A stretch of 64,000 bases of DNA from assembly GCF_032814565.1 (NCBI RefSeq), contig NZ_CP136521.1, positions 3,258,501 to 3,322,500 on the forward strand, given 5' to 3'. Shown in pieces: positions 1 to 8,400 of this stretch; the first letter of the stretch is position 1; each line of letters opens with the position of its first letter. The notes under the pieces are model-generated. The model was not told the DNA's origin. It ran no database searches and saw only the letters and a program-made list of their open reading frames with translations. This DNA comes from Hwangdonia lutea (GTDB lineage: Bacteria; Bacteroidota; Bacteroidia; Flavobacteriales; Flavobacteriaceae). Both the position numbers and the translations under genes were made by a program.

Positions 1-81
1 GATGTAACACTCGATGCTTTTTGTCCGATTTCTAAAGAGCCAGATTACAAAAAATGTGCTGTTAAAGTTGAAAAAGCTTAG
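1..81 (+). CDS. napA: Periplasmic nitrate reductase catalytic subunit NapA, 3' end only
   Basis: Only the last 26 codons are present, open from the window edge in frame 1 and ending at TAG 79-81. The translated tail carries DAFCPISKEPDYKKCAVKVE, which resembles the C-terminus of NapA, the molybdenum bis-MGD and [4Fe-4S] enzyme that reduces nitrate to nitrite in the periplasm. The next gene is a NapB-like cytochrome 91 bases downstream, which supports the call. Cofactor motifs lie outside the window, so the identification rests on the tail and the context. Confidence 0.72.
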   Translation, partial: DVTLDAFCPISKEPDYKKCAVKVEKA

Positions 82-172
82 ATTATGAAAGCCCATAATG
101 GGTATTTAATAAAAAAGGAAATGCCAACGATAAATGCTTGAAAATCAAAATTGTTGGTAAAAATTTATATAA

Positions 173-871
173 ATGAAGAAACGACTCGGAATCATATCGA
201 TTTTTATAATACTGTTTATAACCTTTATTGTCATTTGGAGTTTTAGCTATCAAACAGGTTTGGAAGAAGGTTATGTACCCATTGAAAATACGGTAATACA
301 CACGAATATTCCATCTGAAAGCGGTGTGTTTAAACGTTCGGAATTTGCACTGGAATATGCCAATATGCCCGTTGACGCCAATCATCAACGCACATTAGAT
401 ACCTATTACGATAATAGAGCCTATCACGGTGCACCACCAAGCATTCCCCATCCGGTAAAAAACGAAAGAAGTTTGGGCGGTAATACCTGTTTGCAATGTC
501 ATCAAAATGGAGGTTTTGTAAAACGTTTTGATGCCTATGCGCCCGTAACACCGCATCCCGAAATGGTTAATTGTCGCCAATGCCACGTCGCTCAAAACAG
601 CAGTTCACTATTTAAGTCGGCTAATTTAACAAAAGTACAGGCGCCAAAAGTGGGTGTTAACAATGCATTATTGGGCACACCTCCTATGATTCCGCACCAA
701 ATACAAATGCGGGAAAACTGCCTGTCTTGTCACGCAGGACCAGCCGCACCTAAAGAGATTCGGGTAACACATCCAGAGCGTATTAATTGTAGGCAATGCC
801 ATGTGCCAACCGACCGTGTAGTTTCAGAAATCACACCTTTTTCAAGAACAAATAGTATAGATAATGAATAA
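173..871 (+). CDS. napB: NapB-like periplasmic tetrahaem cytochrome c, electron donor to NapA
   Basis: This 232-residue protein has one N-terminal hydrophobic segment (about residues 5-25), a signal peptide or anchor. It has four CxxCH haem sites at C106-H110, C134-H138, C183-H187 and C206-H210. The second half (PPMIPH near 170, then two CxxCH) matches the diheme NapB pattern. The first half (PPSIPH near 88, then two CxxCH) looks like a copy of it, so the protein appears to be a tandem duplication of the NapB haem module. Its role would be to pass electrons to NapA in the periplasm. It follows napA and overlaps the next cytochrome gene by 8 bases, so it is translationally coupled. Classical NapB has two haems; the extra pair is the odd feature. 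Confidence 0.8.
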   Translation: MKKRLGIISIFIILFITFIVIWSFSYQTGLEEGYVPIENTVIHTNIPSESGVFKRSEFALEYANMPVDANHQRTLDTYYDNRAYHGAPPSIPHPVKNERSLGGNTCLQCHQNGGFVKRFDAYAPVTPHPEMVNCRQCHVAQNSSSLFKSANLTKVQAPKVGVNNALLGTPPMIPHQIQMRENCLSCHAGPAAPKEIRVTHPERINCRQCHVPTDRVVSEITPFSRTNSIDNE

Positions 872-1499
872 AGAAAATTACACATATATATTAACTTGTC
901 TGTTTATTTTAGTCTGTTTTTCGTGTAAGCACGGTAGTGGCGAATACCACAGTCTTCACGATAAAATTCAAGCCAAAAGTATAAGTCATCAAGATTCTAC
1001 ACTGTCTTCTGAAGCCTTTTTCAGTCATTATAAAACCATGGAAATAACCGAAGGCAAACACAGCTTTTTAATTCCAGAACGGAAAAGCCAAATTACATCG
1101 TATGCCTGTACGGAGTGCCACACAGAACCTCTTGATAATCTAAAAGGCGAGGACTTAAAAAAAGCACATTGGGATATTAGTTTGGCACATGCCAATACAA
1201 ATACCATGAATTGCGCCACATGCCACAATGGAAATGATATGAACAATCTTAAGACGCTAACAGGCATGAAAGTAGATTTTAACTCAAGTTATAAGTTATG
1301 TGCCCAATGCCATTCCTCTCAATTTGAAGATTGGAAAGGTGGCGCACACGGTAAACGCATTGGCGGATGGGCACCACCACGGGCATCGCTTACCTGTGTT
1401 AATTGTCATAATCCGCATAATCCAAGTATTGAATCCCGGTGGCCATCACGATTTAATACAGAACAAATTGAAGAAGCTTACGAAGGTTTAGAGCATTAA
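864..1499 (+). CDS. Tetrahaem cytochrome c lipoprotein of the nitrate reductase operon
   Basis: The 211-residue product has a lipoprotein signal ending in a lipobox-like LVCFSC (lipidated Cys about 21). Four CxxCH motifs follow at C82-H86, C117-H121, C146-H150 and C178-H182. The region after the third haem (FEDWKGGAHGKRIGGW) and the haem-proximal NPHNP are typical of small multihaem respiratory cytochromes. It overlaps the NapB-like gene by 8 bases and sits 10 bases before the Fe-S gene, so it belongs to the same operon. It probably relays electrons between the membrane NrfD/Fe-S module and NapB/NapA, taking the place of NapC, which I do not see here. The exact family is not certain. Confidence 0.75.
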   Translation: MNKENYTYILTCLFILVCFSCKHGSGEYHSLHDKIQAKSISHQDSTLSSEAFFSHYKTMEITEGKHSFLIPERKSQITSYACTECHTEPLDNLKGEDLKKAHWDISLAHANTNTMNCATCHNGNDMNNLKTLTGMKVDFNSSYKLCAQCHSSQFEDWKGGAHGKRIGGWAPPRASLTCVNCHNPHNPSIESRWPSRFNTEQIEEAYEGLEH

Positions 1500-1509
1500 A
1501 AATATAGGT

Positions 1510-2631
1510 ATGAGCAATAATAAAAAATGGTATTCATTAGATTTAAATTTTAACAGAAAAAAGGAGCCTTCAGGGTCTTGTGGCTGTGGCAAAACTTCGG
1601 GTGGCTGTAACAGCCATAACGAAGAGATGAGCGATGAAGCATTTCTTGAAGCTGCGGTTAATGCCTCGATTGGAGATGAAGTAAAAAAGGATGGTTTCGA
1701 GCAGGTGTTTGATGTTAAAATGGATAGGCGAACAGCCTTTAAAAAACTAACCGCAAGTTTACTTATAGGTGCTGGCGCCGTAAGTACATCGTGTAGTGTA
1801 GTTGCTGGTGAAGATAGCAAAGAAAAGGCACAAATTGATTGGGAAGAGCAGTTTAAAGGCAACTATAAACTGATGACTGACAAAGAAAAAAACGCCACGG
1901 TTGAACGTTTAATGCGATCGTACGAATTGCGCACCGGAAAAAACCTTAGTATGACAGCTGAAAATGCCAAAGATGATGTGCTTTTTGGTTATGCTTTTAA
2001 TATTTCGAAATGCCAAGGCTATATGGACTGTGTAAATGCTTGTGTTGAGGAGAATAACCAAGATAGGGATTCGCAAATGCAGTACATCAGAATTCATGAA
2101 ATGAAGGATGGCAATGGTTTTAAGTTTAACGAAGCCGATGATAATTACTACCACGAAGTACCGGCTGAAGGCCATTTTTATATGGGAACACAGTGTTTTC
2201 ATTGCGATAACCCACCCTGTGTAGAGGTTTGCCCCGTGCAAGCCACTTGGAGGGAAGATGATGGTTTGGTGGTTGTAGATTACGATTGGTGCGTGGGATG
2301 CCGTTATTGTATGGCGGCCTGCCCGTATGATGGCAGACGCTTTAATTGGAGTAAACCCGAAGTTCCGGAAAATGAAATTAATAAAAAGCAACATTATTTA
2401 GGGAACCGAATGCGTAAAAAGGGCGTGGTTGAAAAATGTACCTTTTGCGTGCAACGTTCCAGAAAAGGACAGAATCCAGCTTGTGTTGAGGCTTGCCCAA
2501 CGGGAGCGCGGATATTCGGAAATTTATTAGACCCGAATAGTACGATACGTTGGGTTTTGGAAAACAAAAAAGTGTTTAGGCTTAAAGAGGATTTGGGCAC
2601 CGAGCCTAAGTTTTGGTATTTTATGGATTAG
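1510..2631 (+). CDS. Four-cluster ferredoxin subunit (NrfC/PsrB/NapG type) with internal Tat-like signal
   Basis: The 373-residue protein carries cysteine groups at 168/174/178, 229-241 (CFHCDNPPCVEVCP), 261-271 (CVGCRYCMAACP) and a fourth CTFC...CVEACP group near residue 310-330. This is the layout of electron-transfer subunits that partner NrfD-type membrane proteins. A twin-arginine-like stretch (RR at 73-74, F77, then a hydrophobic run to about 93) is preceded by an unusual 70-residue extension with a CGCGKTSGGC cluster at 24-33. In the first iron-sulphur motif the second Cys position is Tyr171, so that cluster may be a [3Fe-4S] or be ligated differently. It probably moves electrons from the quinol-oxidising NrfD protein towards the cytochromes and NapA. 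Confidence 0.78.
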   Translation: MSNNKKWYSLDLNFNRKKEPSGSCGCGKTSGGCNSHNEEMSDEAFLEAAVNASIGDEVKKDGFEQVFDVKMDRRTAFKKLTASLLIGAGAVSTSCSVVAGEDSKEKAQIDWEEQFKGNYKLMTDKEKNATVERLMRSYELRTGKNLSMTAENAKDDVLFGYAFNISKCQGYMDCVNACVEENNQDRDSQMQYIRIHEMKDGNGFKFNEADDNYYHEVPAEGHFYMGTQCFHCDNPPCVEVCPVQATWREDDGLVVVDYDWCVGCRYCMAACPYDGRRFNWSKPEVPENEINKKQHYLGNRMRKKGVVEKCTFCVQRSRKGQNPACVEACPTGARIFGNLLDPNSTIRWVLENKKVFRLKEDLGTEPKFWYFMD

Positions 2632-2905
2632 ATTATAAATGTTTATTTGTTTAGTGGTTAAACGCATTAACGGATAAGCGATTGTTTAGGAAGAAAAGTA
2701 ATTAGCGGACAAACCCGCGTTAGGGATTGAACGGTTCGACTGCGCTCACCGCAGGCTAAATGTTTGAGCTCGCCGACGTAGGAGGAAGCGAGTAGTGAAA
2801 GCCCGACCCTTGCGGTAACGCCCAACTTCGCGATACAATTCCAATATATATTGGAATTACTCGAAGTGACACAATAGATAAAACCAAGAGTTATAATAAA
2901 ATGGT
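2632..2905. repeat. Intergenic repeat element and long palindrome between Fe-S and NrfD genes
   Basis: This 274-base gap is more GC-rich than its surroundings. Bases 2725-2758 are an exact 34-base inverted match to 32259-32292. Bases 2780-2821 are an imperfect direct match to 8221-8265; both contain AAAGCCCGACCC and GGTAACGC. Bases 2837-2858 form a perfect 22-base palindrome centred on ATATAT, extended by ACTTCG (2825-2830) pairing with CGAAGT (2862-2867). It looks like an interspersed flavobacterial repeat dropped into the operon. The hairpin may affect mRNA processing or expression of the downstream NrfD gene. No coding sequence is evident. Confidence 0.7.
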
Positions 2906-4129
2906 ATGCGACGATTAAAAGTTTTTAGAAGTTTAGTTATTGATAGCCTTGATGCTACCACAAAAGGATCAGTTAAATATAATGTTTGGATGGGGGTTTT
3001 AACCTTTATTATGCTTGTTGGTATGTATTGTTACGCCATACAATTGGACCAAGGTTTGAGCGTAACGGGTATGAACGACCGGGTAAGCTGGGGGTTGTAT
3101 ATTTCTAATTTTACGTTTTTGGTAGGTGTTGCCGCGGCGGCGGTAATGTTGGTTATGCCTACCTATGTACTTAAGGATATTGATTTTAAACAAGCCGTAC
3201 TTATTGGCGAAGGGCTTGCCGTAGCGGCGCTTATTATGTGTTTGGCTTTTGTGGTTGCTGATATGGGTGGGCCATCGGTACTGTGGCATATGATTCCCGG
3301 AATTGGCGTATTTAATTTTCCGAATTCGATGTTAACTTGGGATGTTATTGTGCTAAACGGTTACCTGTTTTTAAATTTGAGTATTCCGTTTTATATACTT
3401 TTTAGACGTTACCAAGGCAAGGTGCCCAACCCCAAAGTGTATATTCCCGGGGCGATACTTTCGGTGTTGTGGGCAGTGGCCATCCACTTGGTTACGGCGT
3501 TTTTATATCAAGGTTTGCAGGCGCGTCCGTTTTGGAACAATGCCTTGTTGGGACCTCGATTTTTAGCATCGGCATTTGCTGCCGGACCTGCGTTGATTAT
3601 TTTGGTTTTAGCCATTATACGGTCGTTTACATCGTTTAAGATAGAAACCAAAACCATCAAAAAAATTGCCATGATTGTTACGGTTGCAGCGCAAATTAAT
3701 ATTATTATGTTGATTTCGGAGTTGTTTAAAGAGTTTTATGCACCCACGCACCACAGTGAAAGTGCGTATTATTTATTTTTTGGATTGGAAGGAAAAACAG
3801 CCTTGTTACCATGGATTTGGACGGCAATTTCAATGAACGTGGTGGCCACCGTAATGTTAACCTTTAAACCACTGCGCGAAAACTTAAAGGTGCTTTATTT
3901 TTGTTGTGGGTTGCTTTTTGTAGCGATTTGGATTGAAAAGGGATTTGGGCTTATCGTGCCTGGATTTATCCCCGGGCCTTATGGTAAAATCATGGAATAT
4001 CTTCCTACTAAAATTGAGGTTGGCGTAACCTTGGGTATTTGGGCTATGGGCGCTTTTATTTTTACGATTCTCGCTAAAACTGCCATTGGTATTGAATTGG
4101 GTAAAATTAGATATAAAAAGAAATCCTGA
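2906..4129 (+). CDS. NrfD/PsrC-family integral membrane quinol oxidoreductase subunit
   Basis: The 407-residue product is almost entirely hydrophobic, with about ten membrane segments, and matches the NrfD/polysulfide reductase fold (SWGLYISNFTFLVGVAAAAV early, then DMGGPSVLWHMIPG). Such subunits bind menaquinol and feed electrons to a four-cluster Fe-S partner, here the gene just upstream. Together they would replace NapC and NapGH as quinol dehydrogenase for the periplasmic nitrate reductase. The start at 2906 gives MRRLKVFRSLV; an overlapping ATG at 2901 is in another frame and leads nowhere. The gene is separated from its partner by a repeat-bearing gap, so expression of the two may not be strictly equal. 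Confidence 0.83.
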   Translation: MRRLKVFRSLVIDSLDATTKGSVKYNVWMGVLTFIMLVGMYCYAIQLDQGLSVTGMNDRVSWGLYISNFTFLVGVAAAAVMLVMPTYVLKDIDFKQAVLIGEGLAVAALIMCLAFVVADMGGPSVLWHMIPGIGVFNFPNSMLTWDVIVLNGYLFLNLSIPFYILFRRYQGKVPNPKVYIPGAILSVLWAVAIHLVTAFLYQGLQARPFWNNALLGPRFLASAFAAGPALIILVLAIIRSFTSFKIETKTIKKIAMIVTVAAQINIIMLISELFKEFYAPTHHSESAYYLFFGLEGKTALLPWIWTAISMNVVATVMLTFKPLRENLKVLYFCCGLLFVAIWIEKGFGLIVPGFIPGPYGKIMEYLPTKIEVGVTLGIWAMGAFIFTILAKTAIGIELGKIRYKKKS

Positions 4130-4213
4130 TTGCCGAATCTATAGTTTTTAATTAAGCGTTTTTTTAATTGAATTTATATGAGATATGTCATAAACTGCCT
4201 TGTTTATAGCCTA

Positions 4214-4221
4214 TATATTTG
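4214..4221 (+). promoter_or_regulatory. Candidate Bacteroidota -7 promoter element for the porin gene
   Basis: TATATTTG fits the TAnnTTTG consensus recognised by the primary sigma factor of Bacteroidota and lies 18 bases before the ATG at 4240. A TTG at 4200-4202 is closer than the usual -33 spacing, so only the -7 box is claimed. Confidence 0.45.
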
Positions 4222-4239
4222 TACCATAAAATTTAAAAA

Positions 4240-5502
4240 ATGAAAAAACAATACGTATTCATGTGCCTGTTGATGGCGACCATTCAATTCGCACAGGCAC
4301 AATTTACATTAGATGGAGAGTTTAGACCGCGGACCGAATACCGCCACGGATTTGGAAGTATTATTCCTGATGCCGACGATGCAGGATTTGGAATTTCTAC
4401 TAGAATTCGTTTAAATGCCGGCTATCAGGTTGATGCCTATAAGTTTTATGTGAGTTTACAAGACGTGATGGTTTGGGGTGAAAATCGACAAATTTTACCC
4501 TACGACCAAAACAACTCGTTTGCTGTGTTTCAAGCTTGGGCAGAAATTAATTTAGGTGAAGGATTTTCAACCAAAATAGGACGTCAGGTTTTATCTTATG
4601 ATGACCAACGTATTATGGGCGGACTGGATTGGGCGCAGCAAGGGCGTAACCACGATGCGGCTTTAATTAAATATAAAAAAGGAAAGTTTTTAGCTGATTT
4701 TGGATTGGCATTTAATCAAGACTACTCGCATCCTACGGGTTTTGTTTCAACAGGAACAGGCTATAATACCACAGGTTTCTTTTCGTATAAAACCATGCAA
4801 TATTTATACTTAAAACAGGCTTGGGACAACTTTTCGGGAAGCTTATTGGTTTTGAATAATGGATTTCAGAAATTCGATACCAACAACAATCCCGATGGCG
4901 TAAATAGCATTCAAACCTTGGGGACACACCTCAATTATAACAAAGGACGTTTTGGAGTAGCGACCAATGCCTTCCTTCAAATGGGCGATAATGTAGATGG
5001 CGCCTATTTATTAGGATTGGATTTTACGTACAAAGCATCAGATAAAGTAACACTTGGCGCTGGTTTAGAGCTTATAAGTGGCAATGATGCGGCAACTCCA
5101 GACACCGAAGCCTTCTTTCCATTATACGGTACCAACCATAAATTTAACGGGTTTATGGATTACTTCTTTGTTGGGAATCATGCCAATAATATAGGCTTGT
5201 TTGATGTTCACGTAAGTGCCAACTTTATACTAAGTGAGACTTCTGGCTTGTTGGTAAAAGTATTAAATTTCAGCGGCGAACAAGATTTATCAAGTGGCGA
5301 AAATGCTTTGGGAACAGAAGTGGATTTAGTCTTCTCCAAAGCCTTTAAAGGTTATGCTTTAAAACTCGGCTATTCCCAAATGTTTGCTAGCGACGGTATG
5401 TACGAGTTAAAAGGCGTTGCTGAAAATGCAGCCTCCGATATGCAAAATTGGGCTTGGGCAATGTTGGTAATTAAGCCTAAGTTTTTAAATGGAAACAATT
5501 AA
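4240..5502 (+). CDS. Outer-membrane beta-barrel porin, alginate-export (AlgE) family-like
   Basis: The 420-residue protein starts with a clear Sec signal peptide (KKQYVFMCLLMATIQFAQAQ) and continues with DGEFRPRTEYRHGF, alternating aromatic strands and KIGRQVLSYDDQRIMGG. The last is typical of the alginate-export porin family that is common beside respiratory genes in Bacteroidota. It ends in strand-like sequence (NWAWAMLVIKPKF). The family is predicted to form an outer-membrane channel. Given the nitrate reductase genes upstream it might admit nitrate, but substrate cannot be read from sequence. It has its own candidate promoter and a terminator after it. Confidence 0.72.
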   Translation: MKKQYVFMCLLMATIQFAQAQFTLDGEFRPRTEYRHGFGSIIPDADDAGFGISTRIRLNAGYQVDAYKFYVSLQDVMVWGENRQILPYDQNNSFAVFQAWAEINLGEGFSTKIGRQVLSYDDQRIMGGLDWAQQGRNHDAALIKYKKGKFLADFGLAFNQDYSHPTGFVSTGTGYNTTGFFSYKTMQYLYLKQAWDNFSGSLLVLNNGFQKFDTNNNPDGVNSIQTLGTHLNYNKGRFGVATNAFLQMGDNVDGAYLLGLDFTYKASDKVTLGAGLELISGNDAATPDTEAFFPLYGTNHKFNGFMDYFFVGNHANNIGLFDVHVSANFILSETSGLLVKVLNFSGEQDLSSGENALGTEVDLVFSKAFKGYALKLGYSQMFASDGMYELKGVAENAASDMQNWAWAMLVIKPKFLNGNN

Positions 5503-5527
5503 GATATTATAATTTCTTTTTTTAAAG

Positions 5528-5553
5528 AACCCTCTTTGTTGAGGGTTTTTTTT
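5528..5553 (+). terminator. Rho-independent terminator after the porin gene
   Basis: An AACCCTC / GAGGGTT stem with a six-base loop is followed by a run of eight T residues. It lies 26 bases past the porin stop and closes the nitrate reductase/porin block. Confidence 0.82.
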
Positions 5554-5657
5554 GTTCCTTCATTTTGAAAATTATTCAGTAAACCAGTTAATTGTTTTGT
5601 CACTAACTTTCTTAAAATTAAAATACATTTCTTACATTTAAGCGGTAAACGAATACT

Positions 5658-7193
5658 ATGCTTAAAAAAGTTTTTGGAAGTGCGGTTTTTGGTGTCGAAG
5701 CCACCACTATTACCGTGGAGGTTAACGTTGATAAAGGTGTGGGCTACCATCTGGTTGGTCTGCCCGACAATGCGATAAAGGAAAGTAACTTTAGAATTGC
5801 CGCGGCACTTCAGAATAATGGTTACAGAATCCCTGGCAAAAAAATTATTATTAATATGTCGCCCGCCGATTTACGAAAGGAGGGAAGCGCATACGATTTA
5901 ACCTTGGCCATCGGAATTTTAGCATCTACAGACCAAATTAAAGCTGAAAATTTAGAGCGTTATTTAATTATGGGTGAGTTGTCGCTCGATGGAAGCCTGC
6001 AACCCATTAAAGGTGCATTACCCATCGCTGTTAAAGCCAGGGAAGAAGGTTTTAAAGGTTTTATTCTCCCAAAACAAAACGCAAAAGAAGCCGCCATTGT
6101 CGATAATTTGGAAGTTTATGGCGTTGAGAATATAAAAGAAGTTATTAATTATTTTGATAAAGATGAAGCTTTGGAGCAAACCATAATCGACACCCGAAAA
6201 GAGTTTGAGAAAAGCTTGGATTTCCCCGAATTTGATTTTAGTGATGTAAAAGGACAAGAAAGCATAAAACGCTGCATGGAAATTGCGGCGGCTGGTGGCC
6301 ACAACATTATTTTAATCGGGCCTCCGGGAGCCGGAAAGACCATGTTGGCAAAACGTTTACCAAGTATTTTACCGCCAATGACTTTGCACGAAGCTTTAGA
6401 GACTACTAAAATACACTCGGTGGTTGGTCGTGTAAAAGATTCTGGGTTGATGGCACAGCGACCGTTTCGCAGTCCCCATCACACGATATCGAACGTCGCA
6501 CTTGTCGGTGGCGGTAGTTTTCCGCAACCCGGTGAGATTTCATTATCGCACAATGGCGTGTTGTTTTTAGATGAATTACCGGAATTTAAACGCGATGTTT
6601 TAGAAGTTTTGCGTCAACCGTTGGAAGACCGAGAGGTAACCATTTCGCGTGCAAAATTTACGGTAACCTATCCGTCGTCTTTTATGTTGGTGGCTAGTAT
6701 GAACCCAAGCCCCGGAGGTTATTTTAACGATCCCAATGCGCCAGTAACTTCAAGTCCCGCCGAAATGCAAAGGTATTTAAGTAAAATTTCCGGTCCGTTA
6801 CTCGATAGAATAGATATTCATATTGAAGTCACGCCCGTACCTTTTGAAAAGTTAAGTGAAGACAGAAAAGGTGAAACATCAGTAGATATTAGAAAACGGG
6901 TGACGAAAGCCAGGGAAATTCAAACACAGCGTTTTTCAGATTCTGATGCCGTACATTATAACGCACAAATGAATACGAAACAAATCCGTAAATATTGTGT
7001 TTTAGATGAAGCTTCAAAGCAACTTTTAAAAACCGCTATGGAACGATTGAATTTATCGGCTCGTGCATACGATAGAATATTAAAGGTTTCAAGAACGATT
7101 GCCGATTTAGAAGGTGTCGAAGCGGTGAATGGCTCTCATATTAGTGAAGCGATTCAGTATAGAAGTTTGGATAGAGAAGGTTGGTTGGGGTAA
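5658..7193 (+). CDS. comM: YifB/ComM-family Mg-chelatase-like AAA+ ATPase
   Basis: At 511 residues this is the full ComM/YifB length. The N-terminal Lon-C-like domain begins MLKKVFGSAVFGVEATTITVEV. The central Mg-chelatase AAA+ module has the Walker A GPPGAGKTMLAKR near residue 220, the SVVG...RPFRSPHHTIS segment, a Walker B-type LFLDELPEF and sensor region ASMNP. A C-terminal Mg_chelatase_C helical domain ends the protein. In naturally competent bacteria ComM is a hexameric helicase that drives branch migration during integration of foreign DNA. The gene is monocistronic, between a terminator and a repeat-bearing gap. Confidence 0.92.
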   Translation: MLKKVFGSAVFGVEATTITVEVNVDKGVGYHLVGLPDNAIKESNFRIAAALQNNGYRIPGKKIIINMSPADLRKEGSAYDLTLAIGILASTDQIKAENLERYLIMGELSLDGSLQPIKGALPIAVKAREEGFKGFILPKQNAKEAAIVDNLEVYGVENIKEVINYFDKDEALEQTIIDTRKEFEKSLDFPEFDFSDVKGQESIKRCMEIAAAGGHNIILIGPPGAGKTMLAKRLPSILPPMTLHEALETTKIHSVVGRVKDSGLMAQRPFRSPHHTISNVALVGGGSFPQPGEISLSHNGVLFLDELPEFKRDVLEVLRQPLEDREVTISRAKFTVTYPSSFMLVASMNPSPGGYFNDPNAPVTSSPAEMQRYLSKISGPLLDRIDIHIEVTPVPFEKLSEDRKGETSVDIRKRVTKAREIQTQRFSDSDAVHYNAQMNTKQIRKYCVLDEASKQLLKTAMERLNLSARAYDRILKVSRTIADLEGVEAVNGSHISEAIQYRSLDREGWLG

Positions 7194-7367
7194 ATTCCTG
7201 TAAAGTCGGGTATTTTTTAATTGACGGCAGTCGTTACAAACGAGCGCTAGCATGGGGATTCGTGCGGTAGCGGTGGAGTAACTGGCACAAATAGTAGAGT
7301 GTTACGAAGTAATGGTACAGGTTTTGGTGTAGCCATTACACCTCGTAATTAAATATTAAGCTGGTTT
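7194..7367. other. Intergenic stretch with a coding-like tail remnant
   Basis: From a TAG at about 7248 an open frame runs to TAA at 7349, about 33 codons, rich in Gly, Ser, Asn and Thr and ending GFGVAITPRN. It has no convincing start and looks like the end of a lost or degraded secreted protein. The segment contains GCGGTAGCGG at 7264-7273, whose inverted copy is at 8060-8069 on the other side of the next gene. I could not assign the remnant to a family. Confidence 0.3.
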
Positions 7368-7952
7368 ATGAAAAGATTTTTGATATTTATAGTAGTAACA
7401 ACAATCTGTTTAGAAACAAGTTATTCGCAGAATAGTTTTGTTGATAACGATACTATTATTAGTTGGAGTAAAAACAGAAAGCTTAAATGGGAAGATTTTA
7501 AAGGAATAAAAGACTCTATTAGTTTTACTGAAAATGGAGCGGTGACAGATTATTCAATTTCTTTATTACCTAGAAATATAAAAGTAGATGAATATGATAA
7601 GATAAATGCTATTGCTTTATTTTTTAAAGAGACTTCTTGGACTATAACTGAATCGTTAGGTTTGTTAAAACACGAACAAATACATTTTGATATAGCGGAA
7701 ATATATGCTAGGAAAATCCGAAAATGTTTTTCAGAAAAAAAAGAGAATGGAGAAAGTGATATTTATAGTTATATCCAAATAGCTAAAGGTTTAGGTAATC
7801 AATGTACTGTTTACCAACAATTATATGATTCAGAAACTGCCCATGGTACTATAGGTTTAAAGCAGTTGAAATGGGAGAAAAAAGTAGCAAAAGAGTTAAA
7901 GGAATTAGACACCTATAAATATGATGCTAAAATAGAAGACATAGAGCATTAA
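7368..7952 (+). CDS. DUF922-like secreted protein with HExxH zinc-protease motif
   Basis: The 194-residue product has a Sec signal (to about residue 20, ending TSYSQ), a conserved-looking WSKNRKLKWEDFKG segment and an HEQIHFD motif at residues 102-108. The HExxH plus following Asp matches the DUF922 family, annotated as predicted secreted zinc-dependent proteases. Proteolytic activity is a family inference and has not been shown here. The gene stands alone, is AT-richer than its flanks and is bracketed by repeat-bearing gaps that carry an inverted 10-base match, so it could be a recent arrival. Confidence 0.68.
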   Translation: MKRFLIFIVVTTICLETSYSQNSFVDNDTIISWSKNRKLKWEDFKGIKDSISFTENGAVTDYSISLLPRNIKVDEYDKINAIALFFKETSWTITESLGLLKHEQIHFDIAEIYARKIRKCFSEKKENGESDIYSYIQIAKGLGNQCTVYQQLYDSETAHGTIGLKQLKWEKKVAKELKELDTYKYDAKIEDIEH

Positions 7953-8368
7953 GCATGCACTTTTTAGCGTTAAAGTCACCGTATTCTATGATTAAAACAA
8001 GTAAAAATTAAATTATTTTTGTTAATGAATCAAGCGGCATATTTTAAGACACCCCCCCCCCGCTACCGCTAGTCTGTGGCTAGTGGCGGCAAGAGTGAGC
8101 AAGAGTAAATTATATATAAGTGGCTACTATTCGAAATTTAAAACTTCAAAGTATTTAATAATACAAACCCAAGGTATTGAGGCATTTGTTGGAGTTCACC
8201 TATCGACAGCTATCGGGAACGGGAGGAAACGACTGCTTAAAGCCCGACCCCTTTTTGAGGTAACGCAATAACTTTTCGAACAATAAATGTTTCGTGTAAA
8301 CTTCTGAAAAACATACAGGTACTTTAAAAATCGCTAGACATTAAATCGCATATCTAAAATAAATTCTA
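7953..8368. repeat. Repeat-rich intergenic region with C10 tract and interspersed-repeat copy
   Basis: This gap holds a homopolymer of ten C at 8052-8061, followed by CGCTACCGCTAG and GGCTAGTGGCGG. It also has a half copy of the flavobacterial palindrome at 8203-8218 (AGCTATCGGGA), and 8221-8265 resembles the repeat at 2780-2821. Weak open frames across the region (for example 8083-8271) start with non-ATG codons and are built from repeat sequence, so I do not call them genes. Confidence 0.65.
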
Positions 8369-8376
8369 TAAATTTG
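8369..8376 (+). promoter_or_regulatory. Candidate -7 promoter element for the EACC1-caspase operon
   Basis: TAAATTTG matches TAnnTTTG and lies 25 bases before the ATG at 8401. Its TTG would otherwise be an alternative start at 8374, so the promoter match supports 8401 as the true start. No clear -33 TTTG was found. Confidence 0.5.
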
Positions 8377-8400
8377 GTTTACAGCCAAAAAACAATAATC

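Noticed and set aside
2837-2858. Rho-independent terminator inside the nitrate reductase operon
   Set aside because: The palindrome has no loop and no T tail, and belongs to a repeat copied elsewhere.
5658-7193. Magnesium chelatase for chlorophyll or cobalamin synthesis
   Set aside because: The N-terminal Lon-C-like domain and 511-residue length are those of ComM/YifB.
8083-8271. Small plus-strand open frame of 62 codons before the EACC1 gene
   Set aside because: Non-ATG start, sequence made of interspersed repeat and C10 flank, no domain-like pattern.
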